DNA of 64,000 nucleotides from Mesaphorura yosii (taxonomy: Eukaryota > Arthropoda > Collembola > Poduromorpha > Tullbergiidae), in assembly GCA_009869945.1 (NCBI GenBank), contig WIXG01000079.1, positions 124,001-188,000 on the forward strand, read 5' to 3'. Below, in pieces: positions 1 through 12,218 of this stretch (its first letter is position 1; every line of letters begins with the position of its first letter). The position numbers were made by a program, and so were the translations under genes. The notes below the pieces were generated by a model. It was not told the origin of the DNA. It worked only from the letters and a program-made list of their open reading frames with translations, and made no database searches.

Positions 1-3000
1 CAAGCCACTTACTCTACTTTTCCAGCAGCGGAATGGCTTTGTGGGAGGATGCTCGTATTTGTCAAGTGGACAGAAAGAAAGTTCAAGTATGCACTTTGGC
101 CCACGCGCAATGCATCGGAATCAATTAAAATGCTTTTGTAAGTTCAGCTTATAGTCGCCAATTAAAGTAGACCAAATAATATCCTCCAATTAACAACGCA
201 TTCACGTCATCACTGCGCGGATTCCATACAAAAAATACGAATAGACTGTCAGACAGAACTGAACGTTGTTTTTAATTGCAAAGCTATCCTGAAAAATTTG
301 GTTTGCTGTTAACAAATGGTTGGGGTGCTTTTCTGCCTGTATGACAAAGTTTGCGATGATACTCAACATTGCCAGCAGTGTGTGCGAGTATTCATCTCTT
401 ACACCTCTTGAATCATGTAACCCACGTATAAACTTTTAGTAGAGGAAAGCGAGCGTACCAATGTACAAATAATTTGCGTTTCTAAAAATTTAGCTCGTAT
501 GATGCAAAGCTTCCGTGTACAGGAACAGAAACGATAAGCCATGCTGTCTTCCCGGCATCCAGCACAGCTTTCATCACCACCGAGCCTTCCCGACTTTGCG
601 GGTTGCTTCGCTTTAGTAAATTGTTGAATCTGTTGTCATGAACCCCAAAATGAACTTCTCATATCTAAATTACGGCAGTGCACTGTGCAGCACAGTACTT
701 TCGTGCGTGAGTTCAGGAAGTGAAAGCAAGTCTGTGAACACTGACTACCGACTGAAGCTATGCCGCCACATTCTGGCGAGAAAATGAATGAGGTTTAGTA
801 ATTATGGTTAGGAGAAAAGCAAGGCAGGGAACGAGAGTAACTGAAGGTAATTTGGAAAATGTTATTGTTTCACTAAGTCTTTCAAAAGCTGGTATTTTTC
901 TGTAAGTCTTCTCGAGACTCGAGCTACAACAAGGTTTTAGTCAAAATTTCCTTCCTGTTGCCACTGCTTTTGTGCTCCTATTTCTCCTAGACTGAAGCCA
1001 AGCACTGTAAGCATGTCTACTACTTATTACTACAAAATATGTATCGACGTTTCCATTTTCGTCGTCTGCTTTTGTGACTTGCAAGTAAAATTGAGCCGAG
1101 TGAGTATAACAGCCGAATGTCTCAAACAAAATTGTGGATGTAAGAGCGACTGTGACTGTACTAATTTAGGCACGGAAATTAAACAGAAATGATTTAAATT
1201 GGCGTTCAAGTCTTGGAGGTTTGCCAAATTTAATTGGACTCACATTGAATTCTAAGATAATAAAGAATACCGAAAAGGTAACCAGCTTTTTGTCGAGTTT
1301 ATTACTTCTTTTAATTAAACATGAAAACATGATTTCTAATCACATATTATCTCGCAGCCATAAATGGTATTAATTAGTCATGTGCATGAGGCAAGCCTTG
1401 TGCCTTTTGAAGGAAGCAAATTCTTCAAAGCATATAAACTTCGACTAAGAATGTGGGCTAAATCCTTTCCAGCTGACTAGATTCGTGATTGTGGTAAAAA
1501 TAGGTTTAAACCTCCGTGGAGGCTCTGCATTATTCTGCACGTACTAAAGCGGCACGTATCGATTATAACGTACGAGGACTTTCTCTTCCTTGAGCCCGTG
1601 CGGTGCACTTCACGTGGAGAGAATTTTCTTTATCAAAATGAACGTCTTCTGTGATTACTCGAAGAATGCCACAGGTTTGTGGTTTCCTCCTTCTGCACTT
1701 CTCCCTTTGTTCTACATACTCTCAATTCTCGACAGTCGACAGTCTTCCAACCCAACGCCAAGAACACGGAAGCCGACTTTCACTTGTAGTGGAAAACGGA
1801 ACGACGGCGGCGGTATAATATAAGAGCAGGAAATAAAAGACAGAAGGAGAAAGAAAGCAATCAAAGACTGGAAAAGAGCATAATATAAAAAGCGAGAGGA
1901 AGCCCTTTTAATATGAAAATGAAAGAACAAAAGAGCTTCAGTCTCTCACCGCGCTTTCACATTGCCATGCCTTACTGCCTTGCCTTGACTCTATGATTAT
2001 ACAGTGAATACTCTGTTGCGTTTCTTCATCATAATAAAATATATTAGACACAGACCGGAGACGAGAGCGGAATGAAAGCCAAACGGGAAAGGTGTCGACT
2101 CGACTTATATCATTCATTAGTCACGCAGACGCGCTTCCAAGAGCTTAAGCTCAAATCAAGATTTGACCTTCCGTGCAGGTAGGAACAGGAAGAAAAATGC
2201 AACCGCAGTATAAGAACGAATAGGAAGACGGCTTTCATGAAATCAGTGGGATAACCGTAATATAACGACAATTGGAAAATGGAATGATGTATTTCCTTCA
2301 TGAATGACGAACGTAATCACATGAACAAGCTATACAGTAGTTGGAAGATCAAAGTTTGCAAATACGATTGGAATTTGTTACGAAAAACGTCAGTTACCAT
2401 TTTAAACCTTGATTGAAAGTGTTATTTATTTAATGTGTGGGCGGCGGGCGTAATAAAATCAGTGATCTGGCATTCCTTGTTCAGCCTCTACGCAGAAAAA
2501 AGTTGCGCACCACCAACAAACTTTTAATCTTAAACTTACATTTGTGTAGTGTTTTAATAGAACCATCGATCATAAGCGCACACCTGAAATGATTCGTCTT
2601 TACTTGGAAATCACGCGTTTCGACTGTAAGAATTAGAAAGTGACACATTAATTTCGAGAATTGTTTTAGTACCAGTGCAGCATGGGCGCGTTCAATCATA
2701 CAAAATTGCAAAAATGCAGAAGGCCTAGGGTAAAGTTATATAGCGTTGTGTATGCAATAATTTTGTCAACTAAGTGTGCTTTACTTTGGCTCAGAACCCG
2801 CATGACTGAGTTACAATGCAACATCACGCATGAAAGCACGCACGGATTAAAATGCCGTAATATGACATTGTATTTGATGGAAAGTCCGTCTTTTTTTATA
2901 AGTTGTCGCCTACAGCCAAGATAGAGATGAATGTTGCATGCTTCTTGTTTCATGGTAAAGGTAACAAGATGTTATGTAATGGAGATTTCGAGGTTACAAT

Positions 3001-3338
3001 TACCAAGTTCCCGTGCGCTGAAGGTTGGAATGAAACGTAGTACGGTCGACTTTGAATTGTTCAAAAGCGATTTACTGCAAGTGTGTAGTCACAGGAAAGT
3101 GCAACTTCTAAACAAATCAGGAAAACTTCAGTTTCATTCGTGGCCACTAAAATGATGAAATTATATTAAACACAAAGTTCAGCCAAGCGCAAGCGACATA
3201 AATCCTGAACCCTGCTGAGATTTCGTGTTGAATCACACGCACAACTTCAACTAATTTTCACGCATGTGAACGTTGTAAAGCGCAAATACAATTCAGGCAA
3301 TGTAAACCGTAAAGCGAGAGAGTATGACGGGCACTTAC
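1..3338. other. Non-coding stretch, left edge; intron or downstream part of the Sidestep-like gene
   Basis: No exon could be supported on either strand. The Sidestep-like gene entering from the right ends its last visible exon at 3339 in phase 1, so at least one more exon (Ig3 onward) must follow on the minus strand. I did not find a third Ig domain here, and it probably lies beyond base 1. Short ORFs in this stretch (for example 2696-2953 minus and 2682-2924 plus) overlap each other antisense, match no family I know and look like chance. The sequence is AT-rich, with no tandem array. Confidence 0.5.
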
Positions 3339-6300
3339 AATCAAGATCCAAAGTCACTGATCTTTCCACGGGTTGCATGAGTCGTGTGTTGGAAGTTTTG
3401 CATGTAAATTGGGAGTTCAAATGTGAACGATTCACACGTTCAAATAACAATTCATTCACAATGTCACCATAACCATTAATGTAATACGTTGAGTCTTCCA
3501 GCACACCATTTACGTACCACGAGACGACGGGCTCTGGCTTGCCTGCAAAAGGATAAAAGCGTTTACATTCACAATCACGCCATTCATATGCCAATCATGG
3601 CAATGGCATGTTAGGTCACCACAACCACTGCGTGTGATAATCTGACTTGGTAATTGCAAAATAAAGTGAAATTGGGAAATGCTATCAAAATCTGCAAGCC
3701 GTTCATGTTCATGACTTCGTGAATTCGCAAAATCGTGCCTAATAAATGCGAAACTTTGAGTAGAAAAACTATAGAATCAAAGCGTTTTCCTGAAAATCTA
3801 TAAAATAAAGACTATAAAATGAATCACGAAACATGATAAACAGGCAACTAAAATAAAAATAATAATCCTTCCCTGCTCATAAGATTAAGAGCGAAATGAA
3901 AAGGGAAATCTCGAGTCTCGCCGCAAATGAAGAAAGTCAAGACAGGCAACGAAAATGAAAGGAAAAATTGCATGCAGAACACCAGAGGAATAAAAGTAAA
4001 TTCTTCATAATAATGCACCACCTGCTGCTTGCATTGTGGCAGACTACATGACCGCATAGAGTGAATCGGGCACGAGAGCAGGACGAACACGAGAGAGGAA
4101 AGGCACATTCCATAAAACAAAATGTTTGCCTTTGACGAAGTTGGAAAAGAAAGCTTGTTCGCTTGCTTTCGCCATGTTTATTATTGTTATTATTATGGCA
4201 AACATAAACAACGATTAAACTCAGATGAGTACACTCTGGCATCGTACCCGCTGTACTGCGTTATATTTAATACAAATCATAAATGCTGCACGTAAGGAGT
4301 ATAAAAACGACTTTTTTAAACATTAAAAAGTAATGTCATCTTGTCAGACAGCTTTCACGCGGTGTAATGCGGGCTAAAGACTAGATTTATGTAATACTCG
4401 ATCGTGTGTCGTCTTGCTTACCCCCGCGCACACGGCATTTAAGTAGAACGTCAGAGCCTTCCACGTAAGGGCCGATGTCGTTGGAAACTTCAACGTCAGA
4501 GCCGTTGTAAATTATTGGTGGTTGCGGCGGCACTGTGAAATAGTGGCACAAAACATAATGTACATTATTGTATACTAATGAACCAGAACGTGTTTTGTAG
4601 GATGTTCACGCAGGTGTTGTTAATTTTTTAATTAATTTATTTTTGTCTTTTCTAAGACTTCCTTCCTCGGAAATGTCTCCAGAATTTTCTAAGTTCCGGT
4701 ATACCTGTAATTTTGTCCCGTAGTAGTCTCGCTGATCAGACGAAAGAGAAAGCAACGAAGGTTGAAGGTTCGCAAGCTTGATTTGTGTGATTTAATATGT
4801 CAGTGCTGAAGGCAGAACATTTGTACATCATTTTGTATGAAAATGCGTGCCGAATAAAGCTCACACTAGCTCCTGCTGAAAAATTGAGATCAAGATGAAC
4901 TTGTCAGTGTTTCTTTGTCAACCTTTCAAATCCTCCTGTGATTCATTCTCAGTGTGGTTGGGTTTGTCATCAGGTGACGTGTGGCGAAACTCTTCTCATA
5001 AAACTGTTCATCTGTTGCGAAACCGAGGATGTTGATTTACATTTTGCTGCCACGTTTAACTGGAAGATGCTCATTCCTGTCTGCAAACTGCATACTCCTT
5101 AGGTTGAGTTATGAATCACAAAACACGGCGACAACGCAAAATGTTTGATTTATAATAAAAAAAAGTTGTGACATATTGCTATATTTTGAAGTAAATAATA
5201 CGAGCTCGCATTCTTGTCACACGGCAAGCCTGCACGGTTTACATTTTATGGCTGTCGCCATTTGTTGGATTTATATTGCTGCCGATAGAGTTATTCAAAG
5301 CCCACGTTCTTACATTTGATATAAATAAAAGTTATGACGCACTTAAAATTTATTTCTGACTGCTTACCAACAACTGTCAAGTTAACCAGTGCGTTTCTTG
5401 TCCGGCTATTTCTAAAGTCCACTCTGCAGCGATAGACACCTGGAATTGACAACGACGGAGTTAAATGACATTTTGAAAATGCATTTTAATAGATTGAACA
5501 CGCTCAGCCAACAGTATGGTGGTGTATAGGCAGTACCTACCTTGATCCCCGACTTTTAAATCACTGACAAGCAAATGTGCTGGATATGATGCCGCTTGAA
5601 AGTCAGCACGTCTGTCAAATCCTGTTTTGGAAGACCACGTTTTGGCTGTCTTCATCCCTCTTCCTCTCACGTCAAACCTAAAAACATAACACATCACACA
5701 TAAATTCTATGGTGCATGATTTCGCCATTAGCGGCAAAAATTGTCACCGCCAATGCTGGGATCCCTGAATTCTTGCGGATTTCAAACCTGACTAAATTTT
5801 TTCATCGTACTGATCAAAACTTTATTTACATTGAGGTGATACTGAAAGCATTTGGAAAAGCGGACACTCTCCATTAACTAAAATAAGTGAATATCGCGTC
5901 ACAAAAGTTTATGAATTGAAGTTCTCGTTGATTTTTCCTGTGCTCAGTGTCCATGTGTTTACCCACACAATCATACACAATGGTCTCATTGTTTTGCGCT
6001 AGACTTTATCGACGAGTTTCTGTTTAAGAAGGTGCTGGAATCACGTTCTTCCAACATTCCTTGCAGCGAGCTTTAAATAAACAATGCGATGCACTTCAAA
6101 GGCGTGCCACGATAGTATTTAAGGAATTCCTGGAATTGCCTAATGGAGCTGCAAGCAGCTAACCCACTTCCACTCTTCTGTGCATCGACCTGCAAGCATG
6201 AAAAAATGGCAGCTTTCTGCCTAAGTTATGAATTAATCCGTTCCAAGTACTTAAGCATTCACTTTGACGAACCTGTTCTCTGTTCGATTTGTACAAATGG

Positions 6301-7527
6301 CTACGCTGACTCGTGGATCTCACTTCAGAATACAAAATTTACACTACACGTCTGTCAGTTTCCAAACTTCCTGATTTACTATTCACTACATCACTGCTCG
6401 CAGCAGACAAGGCAGGGCATGAGGTGTAACTTGTTAGCCGTGTTATTAAACAAATGAAATGAAAATTGGAGGAAGCAGACAGGCTGTAATCACGATTATG
6501 TGTGTCTGTGCGCTGCGAACAGACTTTGCTAAAATTTTTGTTCAACAGCTCAGCCCGTCAACTACCCACCCTCTTTATGCCATGTCAATATGCAGCATTT
6601 AAGTTGACATTTAGTCGATACCGGTGAGCTAAAAACCTTCGACTATACGAGCGTAGTTAACATGCTTGGAAAGTTGTTTGGTGCTTATTTGGGAATGAAA
6701 AGTAGAAAAGTCAAGTTTATGCTTTGCAGGGAGAAAGTCACCAGGCAAGCGACAACTGTGGCAAGTCGAGAATAACATTGCATAAAGTGGTCTCAGAAAT
6801 ACGCACAATGTATCGAAAAGGAGCGAGAGTCATTTTTAATGGAAATATCATGTTAGATGACTTTTACTCTATGTAGAAACTATTTGATTACGCTGAGACA
6901 TTCAGAGTGAACTGAAACTCTTAAGATATTCATGTAGTGCCTTAAACACAAATCCACTAACTTAACTCCAACCTCGTGTTGAGTTGAGCTGAACACTATT
7001 GACAGCTTTGTGACTGATTACGGTAAGACATGTTTGTCAAATTCGGTTTAAAAATCCATCCTTAGTTGCTTTCGAGTAAAAAAACGTGGAAGTAGCAAGT
7101 ATCATACTTTATGCGAACAACTCCATTTATTCTGTGTTAACGCTTTTAGCAGACATTCTGCCATTATGCAACTGATTAAGCTAAGTGTTCTCCAGCTGCC
7201 AATCAAACCAACGAAAAGACGAAATATTTACTCTGGACACTTTGGCTCTAATTCTGGTGACACTTTCTTAAAAGTGATTAGATGAATGCGGACTTGTCAA
7301 ACCCTACTTAATGGATCGAAGTAGGGCAAGGCAAGCATTTTGGCACCAGGAACTTCATGCACTATAATTAAGGCAAGCCTTTCGCAAAACTTACGTGTAC
7401 AATGGCTTTCCTCCGGATTCCCGAAACCACATGACCATGTAAACTGTGTCCTCTCGTCTATTTGCAGAAATATCACAGGGCAGTTCGACACGATGACCAA
7501 GGACGCCTTCGACATGTTCAATTGGAA
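3339..7527 (-). CDS. Sidestep-family immunoglobulin-domain cell-surface protein (partial, Ig1 and Ig2)
   Basis: Five minus-strand exons join in consistent phase: 7527-7395, 5677-5541, 5439-5368, 4532-4422 and 3542-3339. All have AG acceptors and GTAAGT/GTAGGT/GTAAGC-type donors. The first three encode one Ig domain with Cys in VELPCDIS, a tryptophan in MVMWFRES, the family motif TFDVRGRG, and [14 protein letters not shown] followed by VNLTVV. The last two encode a second Ig domain ([20 protein letters not shown], then [13 protein letters not shown] and FTCKTSNT). The RCRVDF...TRN signature and the K/RP-x-P-x-V-x-W start of Ig2 are typical of the Drosophila Sidestep family, single-pass neuronal receptors with five Ig domains and one FN3 that bind Beat proteins. 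The signal-peptide exon upstream and Ig3 to the transmembrane segment downstream are missing, the latter probably off the window. Paralogue identity (side, side-II and so on) cannot be decided. Introns are long (101-1717 nt), unlike those of the housekeeping genes at 34-48 kb. Confidence 0.88.
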
Positions 7528-10500
7528 CTGCAAACAAAAAGAAGGAATTAATTAATGTGCACAAAATGTCAAACTTTTCATTAGATTAAGGTATTCAAAT
7601 CGAGACTAAGTGGAAGAAACGTGGAATTTTATCTGTACGTAAGCCTCGAATAATTCAATGGCAAGCCTCTCATCCTTTGCATATTGCACACACTGTCATG
7701 AATACGATAAATTCTCTTGGCTTCCTGAATACTTTTACTGAATACTTTGAATACTGCTTGCATGGCCAGACAATTGCAGAAATTGAATTATTCCTACACT
7801 TGTACATACAACTACAGTGCAATAAGCAGCAATAAATTTTTTCTCCCCTGTTATTATTCTTTCTTCGTGTTCCGACGGAATAATGTGCATATGCAGCATG
7901 TAACTTCACGTTATTTTTAATGTTTCTTGATTTCTAGAAGAAAAACGCAAGAAAGGGCGCAGGTATGAAAAGAAAGCCAAACTACTCGGCCCGGCATAAA
8001 GGAGCTGAATAAAACTGATTATTATCCTCTTCGTGACTCAAACAAATTGTGAAACTTTTCCGTGCCTACCCTGCAAAGAAGCAGAGGCATGCATTCCCGT
8101 ACTTTATCATTTGATATGTGATTGTGTGAATATGATGATGATGGTGTGGAGAATGATAAAAAGAAAGCCATAAATGTGAGAGAATGAGTGCGAGTGGTAG
8201 TTATGAGAAAGTTTCAAGAAATTATTGGGATGAATGGTCGGAGCACGAAGTGTACGACGGGTGCAGTGTAAAAGTTGTTTATTGCCCGATATATCATTTA
8301 ATCCCTTTCATTCAGAAAGGATTTAAGAAATTATGATTATTGCTGGCTTCCAATAATAGACCAGTAATCTTCGATTCAATTCCTGCGTTTCCAACCTTTG
8401 GCAGCAGTGATGAGCAGCACGGCATTCAACGAACGCGATAGCGATTTCTCGAAGGAGTTTAAGAAAACTGAAACTTTTTCGTTTTGCATTCAACTCTGAA
8501 TACGAAATTATTGTAATAAATTCATGATGTGCACGATGTCGATTAAGTCTTGACCTTTTATTCAATTATTCTTCCAGAAAATTTGTTGTCCGCTAACTGC
8601 ACACATTTATTCTCGGATTTGCCTATTTGCACTCACTACAAATGCCAGTTCAACAGTTCCATCTTCTGCACGCAACAACTGCATAGTTTGTGGAGTCCCG
8701 AATGGGACTTCATCTCACATCACCGCATGCGCGGTGATATGCATCGTTTACACGTATCGTATCCGCCAAACACGCTTCGAAGTTATGTAAAGTGTCCACA
8801 GCAATTCGGTTATGGAGAAGCTGGAACAAAATTGCTCACATTCTGTCAACTGCCTGCACTTACTCTCGACTCACGACACGATGCGAAATAGCAATAGCAA
8901 ACCTGAGCTGGAATTTGATACCACTTCTTCTGCGTTTGACTTTAAATTGACTGGCTACCGTCTCTCGCTGTGGATAGCAAAGATTTGAGATGATACCTTC
9001 GCAATGTGGTAAGAGACACGTGCAATGCAAGCCCGCACTAGCACAGCATAGCGCAGTTAGGTAGAAGTACATCAGATAAAAATGAAAATGAAGCCTGAAT
9101 GCATGAGTGTGAGCCGTGAGCCTGATACCAGCCATGGACGAAAAGTGTTCCCCATTCTTTTAAAAGAGAAAGAACTAAGGAAATATCGCAAACGATATTC
9201 AGCTTTATTGCAGATTGAAAAACTCAATTTTCTCTCATAAACTATGCCATTGCCTCCTCTTTGTACTTGTGCGTTGTGCCTATTCGCCTATACCCGTGCT
9301 GTACATTCTGCACAATGTATGCGTATAACATTATAATAATGCCTCTTTTCTACACGAATGCATTCAAAATGACTACAAGCGACTAGACGACGATGAGACC
9401 AAGATTCTCTTCGAGTTTGAAGAAATTGCACGGCACGGCATTCGCAACTGAAGCTGGAGGAGTACCATTACATGCATGTTTTTCCTTTGCCAGTCAACTT
9501 ACAATGAGAATACAAATTTCTTTATTTCCTCCTTGTTATTTAGCAACTCTCTTCAAACCCAAGGAAAGTATCACACTGCATCAGACAGCAACTTACTTTC
9601 TCCACGGTACAAGTGCCAATACCTATATCAATTCGAATACGAGTTCAAGTCTGCACGTTGCTGCTGCATCGCAACTCGCTCAACTCGTTTCTTGCACGCT
9701 TTCTCCTGGCTGCCGCCGCTGGCTTGCATGCACTCGAAGAATAACATTATTGTACCGATGATGATGATGACTGTAACAACATGCCTCAAGTCTATTTTTA
9801 AAAAAGACACGAAGAATGGCAAAGGAGAGAAATATATTACGGTAATTTTATTTGAAGATGAAGTTGCGTTATATTGAATTCGATTATTATTATTTCCTCC
9901 CGCCTTTTTTCTATTTCGCGTTCTCTTTCTTCTCGCACATTAACTACGAACAACGCGCAGTTTCCCTTACGAAAAAGATAACGACGCGACGAGGAACAGC
10001 AAGGCGAGAAACGAGAAGCCTGGCATGGGAAGAGAAAACGGCAGATTGCCTGCCGCTTGAAGAAATGACGAGAACTCGTCTATTTTATGTGCGCGACTGG
10101 AGTTCCGCTTCAGAGGGGTTTGTATGTTGAGGATGATAATCAAATATAAGAGGTAAAAATATGTAAAGTCAAATGGCTAATGGCTCTTTATGCGAGTTGT
10201 GCCAATTTGAGCAAGAGGGCTGTTATTCAATTGTGGATTTGGCTAAAATACTCTGGCATTTCTCTGACTTTATGAAAGAAGGATTGGAAGCCTAAGTGCG
10301 TGGCAACCGAATTTAATTAGCACGACGTGGGAGTAGCGACTAACTTTGCAGCATCATGAATTAAATATGTAATAAGTATGAGATTTTTTCGCAGACTCTC
10401 GACTCTCAGACACACTCAAGTGTCAGTTCTTGGAAAGCATGGGCAAGTAAAGTTAATAACGTTGTAATTGATGAGCTCAACTTCTGACCTTCGCCCTTTC

Positions 10501-10940
10501 TTCAGCAAATCTTCTTCTGCCCGCTTTTATCATTTGGCAAACAGGAGTCGAGTCTAGTCAAGCCAAACCTTTTTCTCACACATTGAATTTAACCTTTGCC
10601 TTGCTATTGCTGTGCATGGTGAAAGCAATTCCCTAATACGTACAATTCTTCTAAACGCTTACATGCTGAATGCGATGGGCAACGGGCAGACGGACAATGA
10701 TAATAAAAGACACTCACACGCACAGGACACGCCAAAGAGGTGAGCAAAAGTTACTTCAGTCTTCGCCTTCTCGGAGTCTTGATTTTTCTTTGGCGCATCG
10801 GAACCAATGCCTACCCCTGGCATTGCACTGACACAGGCACACTTATCTCAGACCAGAGAATAGTTAGAGTCGAATAATAGTGATTCTCCAAGTTCATTTC
10901 GTAATAACATTATTTTGATAACACCGCCTTACCGCATTAC

Positions 10941-11025
10941 CCACTGCACATCGCACGTGGTCGACTTTCTCTTTATATCCATCATAATCTACAATGTGCA
11001 ATGCACCAGCAGCCAGCACGAGCAT
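10941..11025 (-). CDS. Candidate 5' (signal-peptide) exon of the Sidestep-like gene
   Basis: A minus-strand ATG at 11025 opens MLVLAAGALHIV and reads 28 codons plus one base to a possible donor (GTAATG at 10940-10935). The phase matches the acceptor of the Ig1 exon at 7527, so splicing would give an uninterrupted frame into VPIEHVEG. The hydrophobic start is short and the donor is only fair, so this is a guess. The open frame extends upstream of the ATG through more hydrophobic sequence without another ATG. The true first exon could be anywhere to the right. Confidence 0.2.
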
Positions 11026-11933
11026 TGGGAGCCAACAGCCACAGAACCAAGCCGCAGATAGAAACAAACGAGCCACAAACCAACCCGAACAGGAGCCAAG
11101 CAAAAACTCGAAATCACTTTAAAAAATTGGTTGGGATTCTCCAGTCTTAGCTTAGTCTCACAGAAAGCGAAAGTACTAAGAAAAAGTGCGAAAACCATTC
11201 TCATTGAATTGGGCCTTTCTCACTTGACATATGTAACGTGGTTTTGTTTGGGCCATGAAAAATGAATGATGTTATAAATAATAGGCAAGAGAAAGGCCAA
11301 CGCCCCGCGCACTTATCTCATCTGTTCTTTTGTAGTCACAGTGTGCAGGGCAATAACACAAACAGCAAGCCTTTTCACTCGTGACTAAATCTGATTTCAT
11401 AACCAGTAATTTAACTAATTTAGAGATAGAAACAAAAGAAGGAGCTTCCAAACTTCCAGGGCCCTTCTTAAGCTGGCGCCGCGCATGGTTTCTGGTTTTT
11501 GTAACTGTCATTTTTTGCTGGTCACTGGTGCATTCGAATTCGTGCTAGTGACCATCACACCATAAGTCCAATGCAACGAACTGAACTTCTACTGAGATGA
11601 AGAACGACAAGAACGAACAGAACGGCGAATATCCAGCCACTAGTCGAACTGCAATTCGTTCTCATGCTACGCACCTATTACTCTCACCAGGAAAGATTAC
11701 GTTTTTACCAGACCTAGACTAAAACTTGAGCCTTACCGTCCTGAAACAGCAGTCGCATTCGTTCGTTCGTACCCTGGAGAGAGACCACGACCAACTCGTG
11801 TACTGGGGCATGTACAGTGCTGGAATCATTATTTTATCTAAAAGCTATAAATCAGTCTGATAGATTTCATATTACATCATGCGAGAATAAGTACATAATA
11901 ATAATAATGTTTATACGTTATGTAGTGCCGCCC

Positions 11934-12218
11934 GCTTTGCCACGCCACGCCATGCCATGCCGTGGTGGTGATGGCGGTGGTAAAAGATAGGAAACTCGTT
12001 AGTGGTTTTCCTCATTGCTTTCACTCCTGACTGCTAGCTTCATTTTAAAATAACAATTCATTCTCTCCTCTCTTCCAACAACAGTACAAGCGACGAACTG
12101 TGGGCTTGGATGTATTGTGGTGTAATATTAATAATGGAAAAATTGTGGGCGTCGTTCCTGCCACGGCACGCGGCGACGGTAAAAGATAGAATGGCTGCGT
12201 ATGCTTTGCCATGCCACG
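11934..12218. repeat. Pair of interleaved short repeats
   Basis: A 12-mer GGTAAAAGATAG occurs at 11979-11990 and again at 12178-12189. A 16-mer GCTTTGCCACGCCACG at 11934-11949 recurs with one mismatch at 12203-12218. The order of the two words is swapped between copies, and the segments between them are GC-richer than the surroundings, with GTGG/GATGG triplets. It may be a decayed tandem unit or a local duplication. Confidence 0.45.

Noticed and set aside
1-75. Exon-like minus-strand frame ending at a GTAAGT-type donor at the left edge
   Set aside because: No AG acceptor with a pyrimidine tract precedes it, and the reading does not resemble Ig3 of a Sidestep protein.
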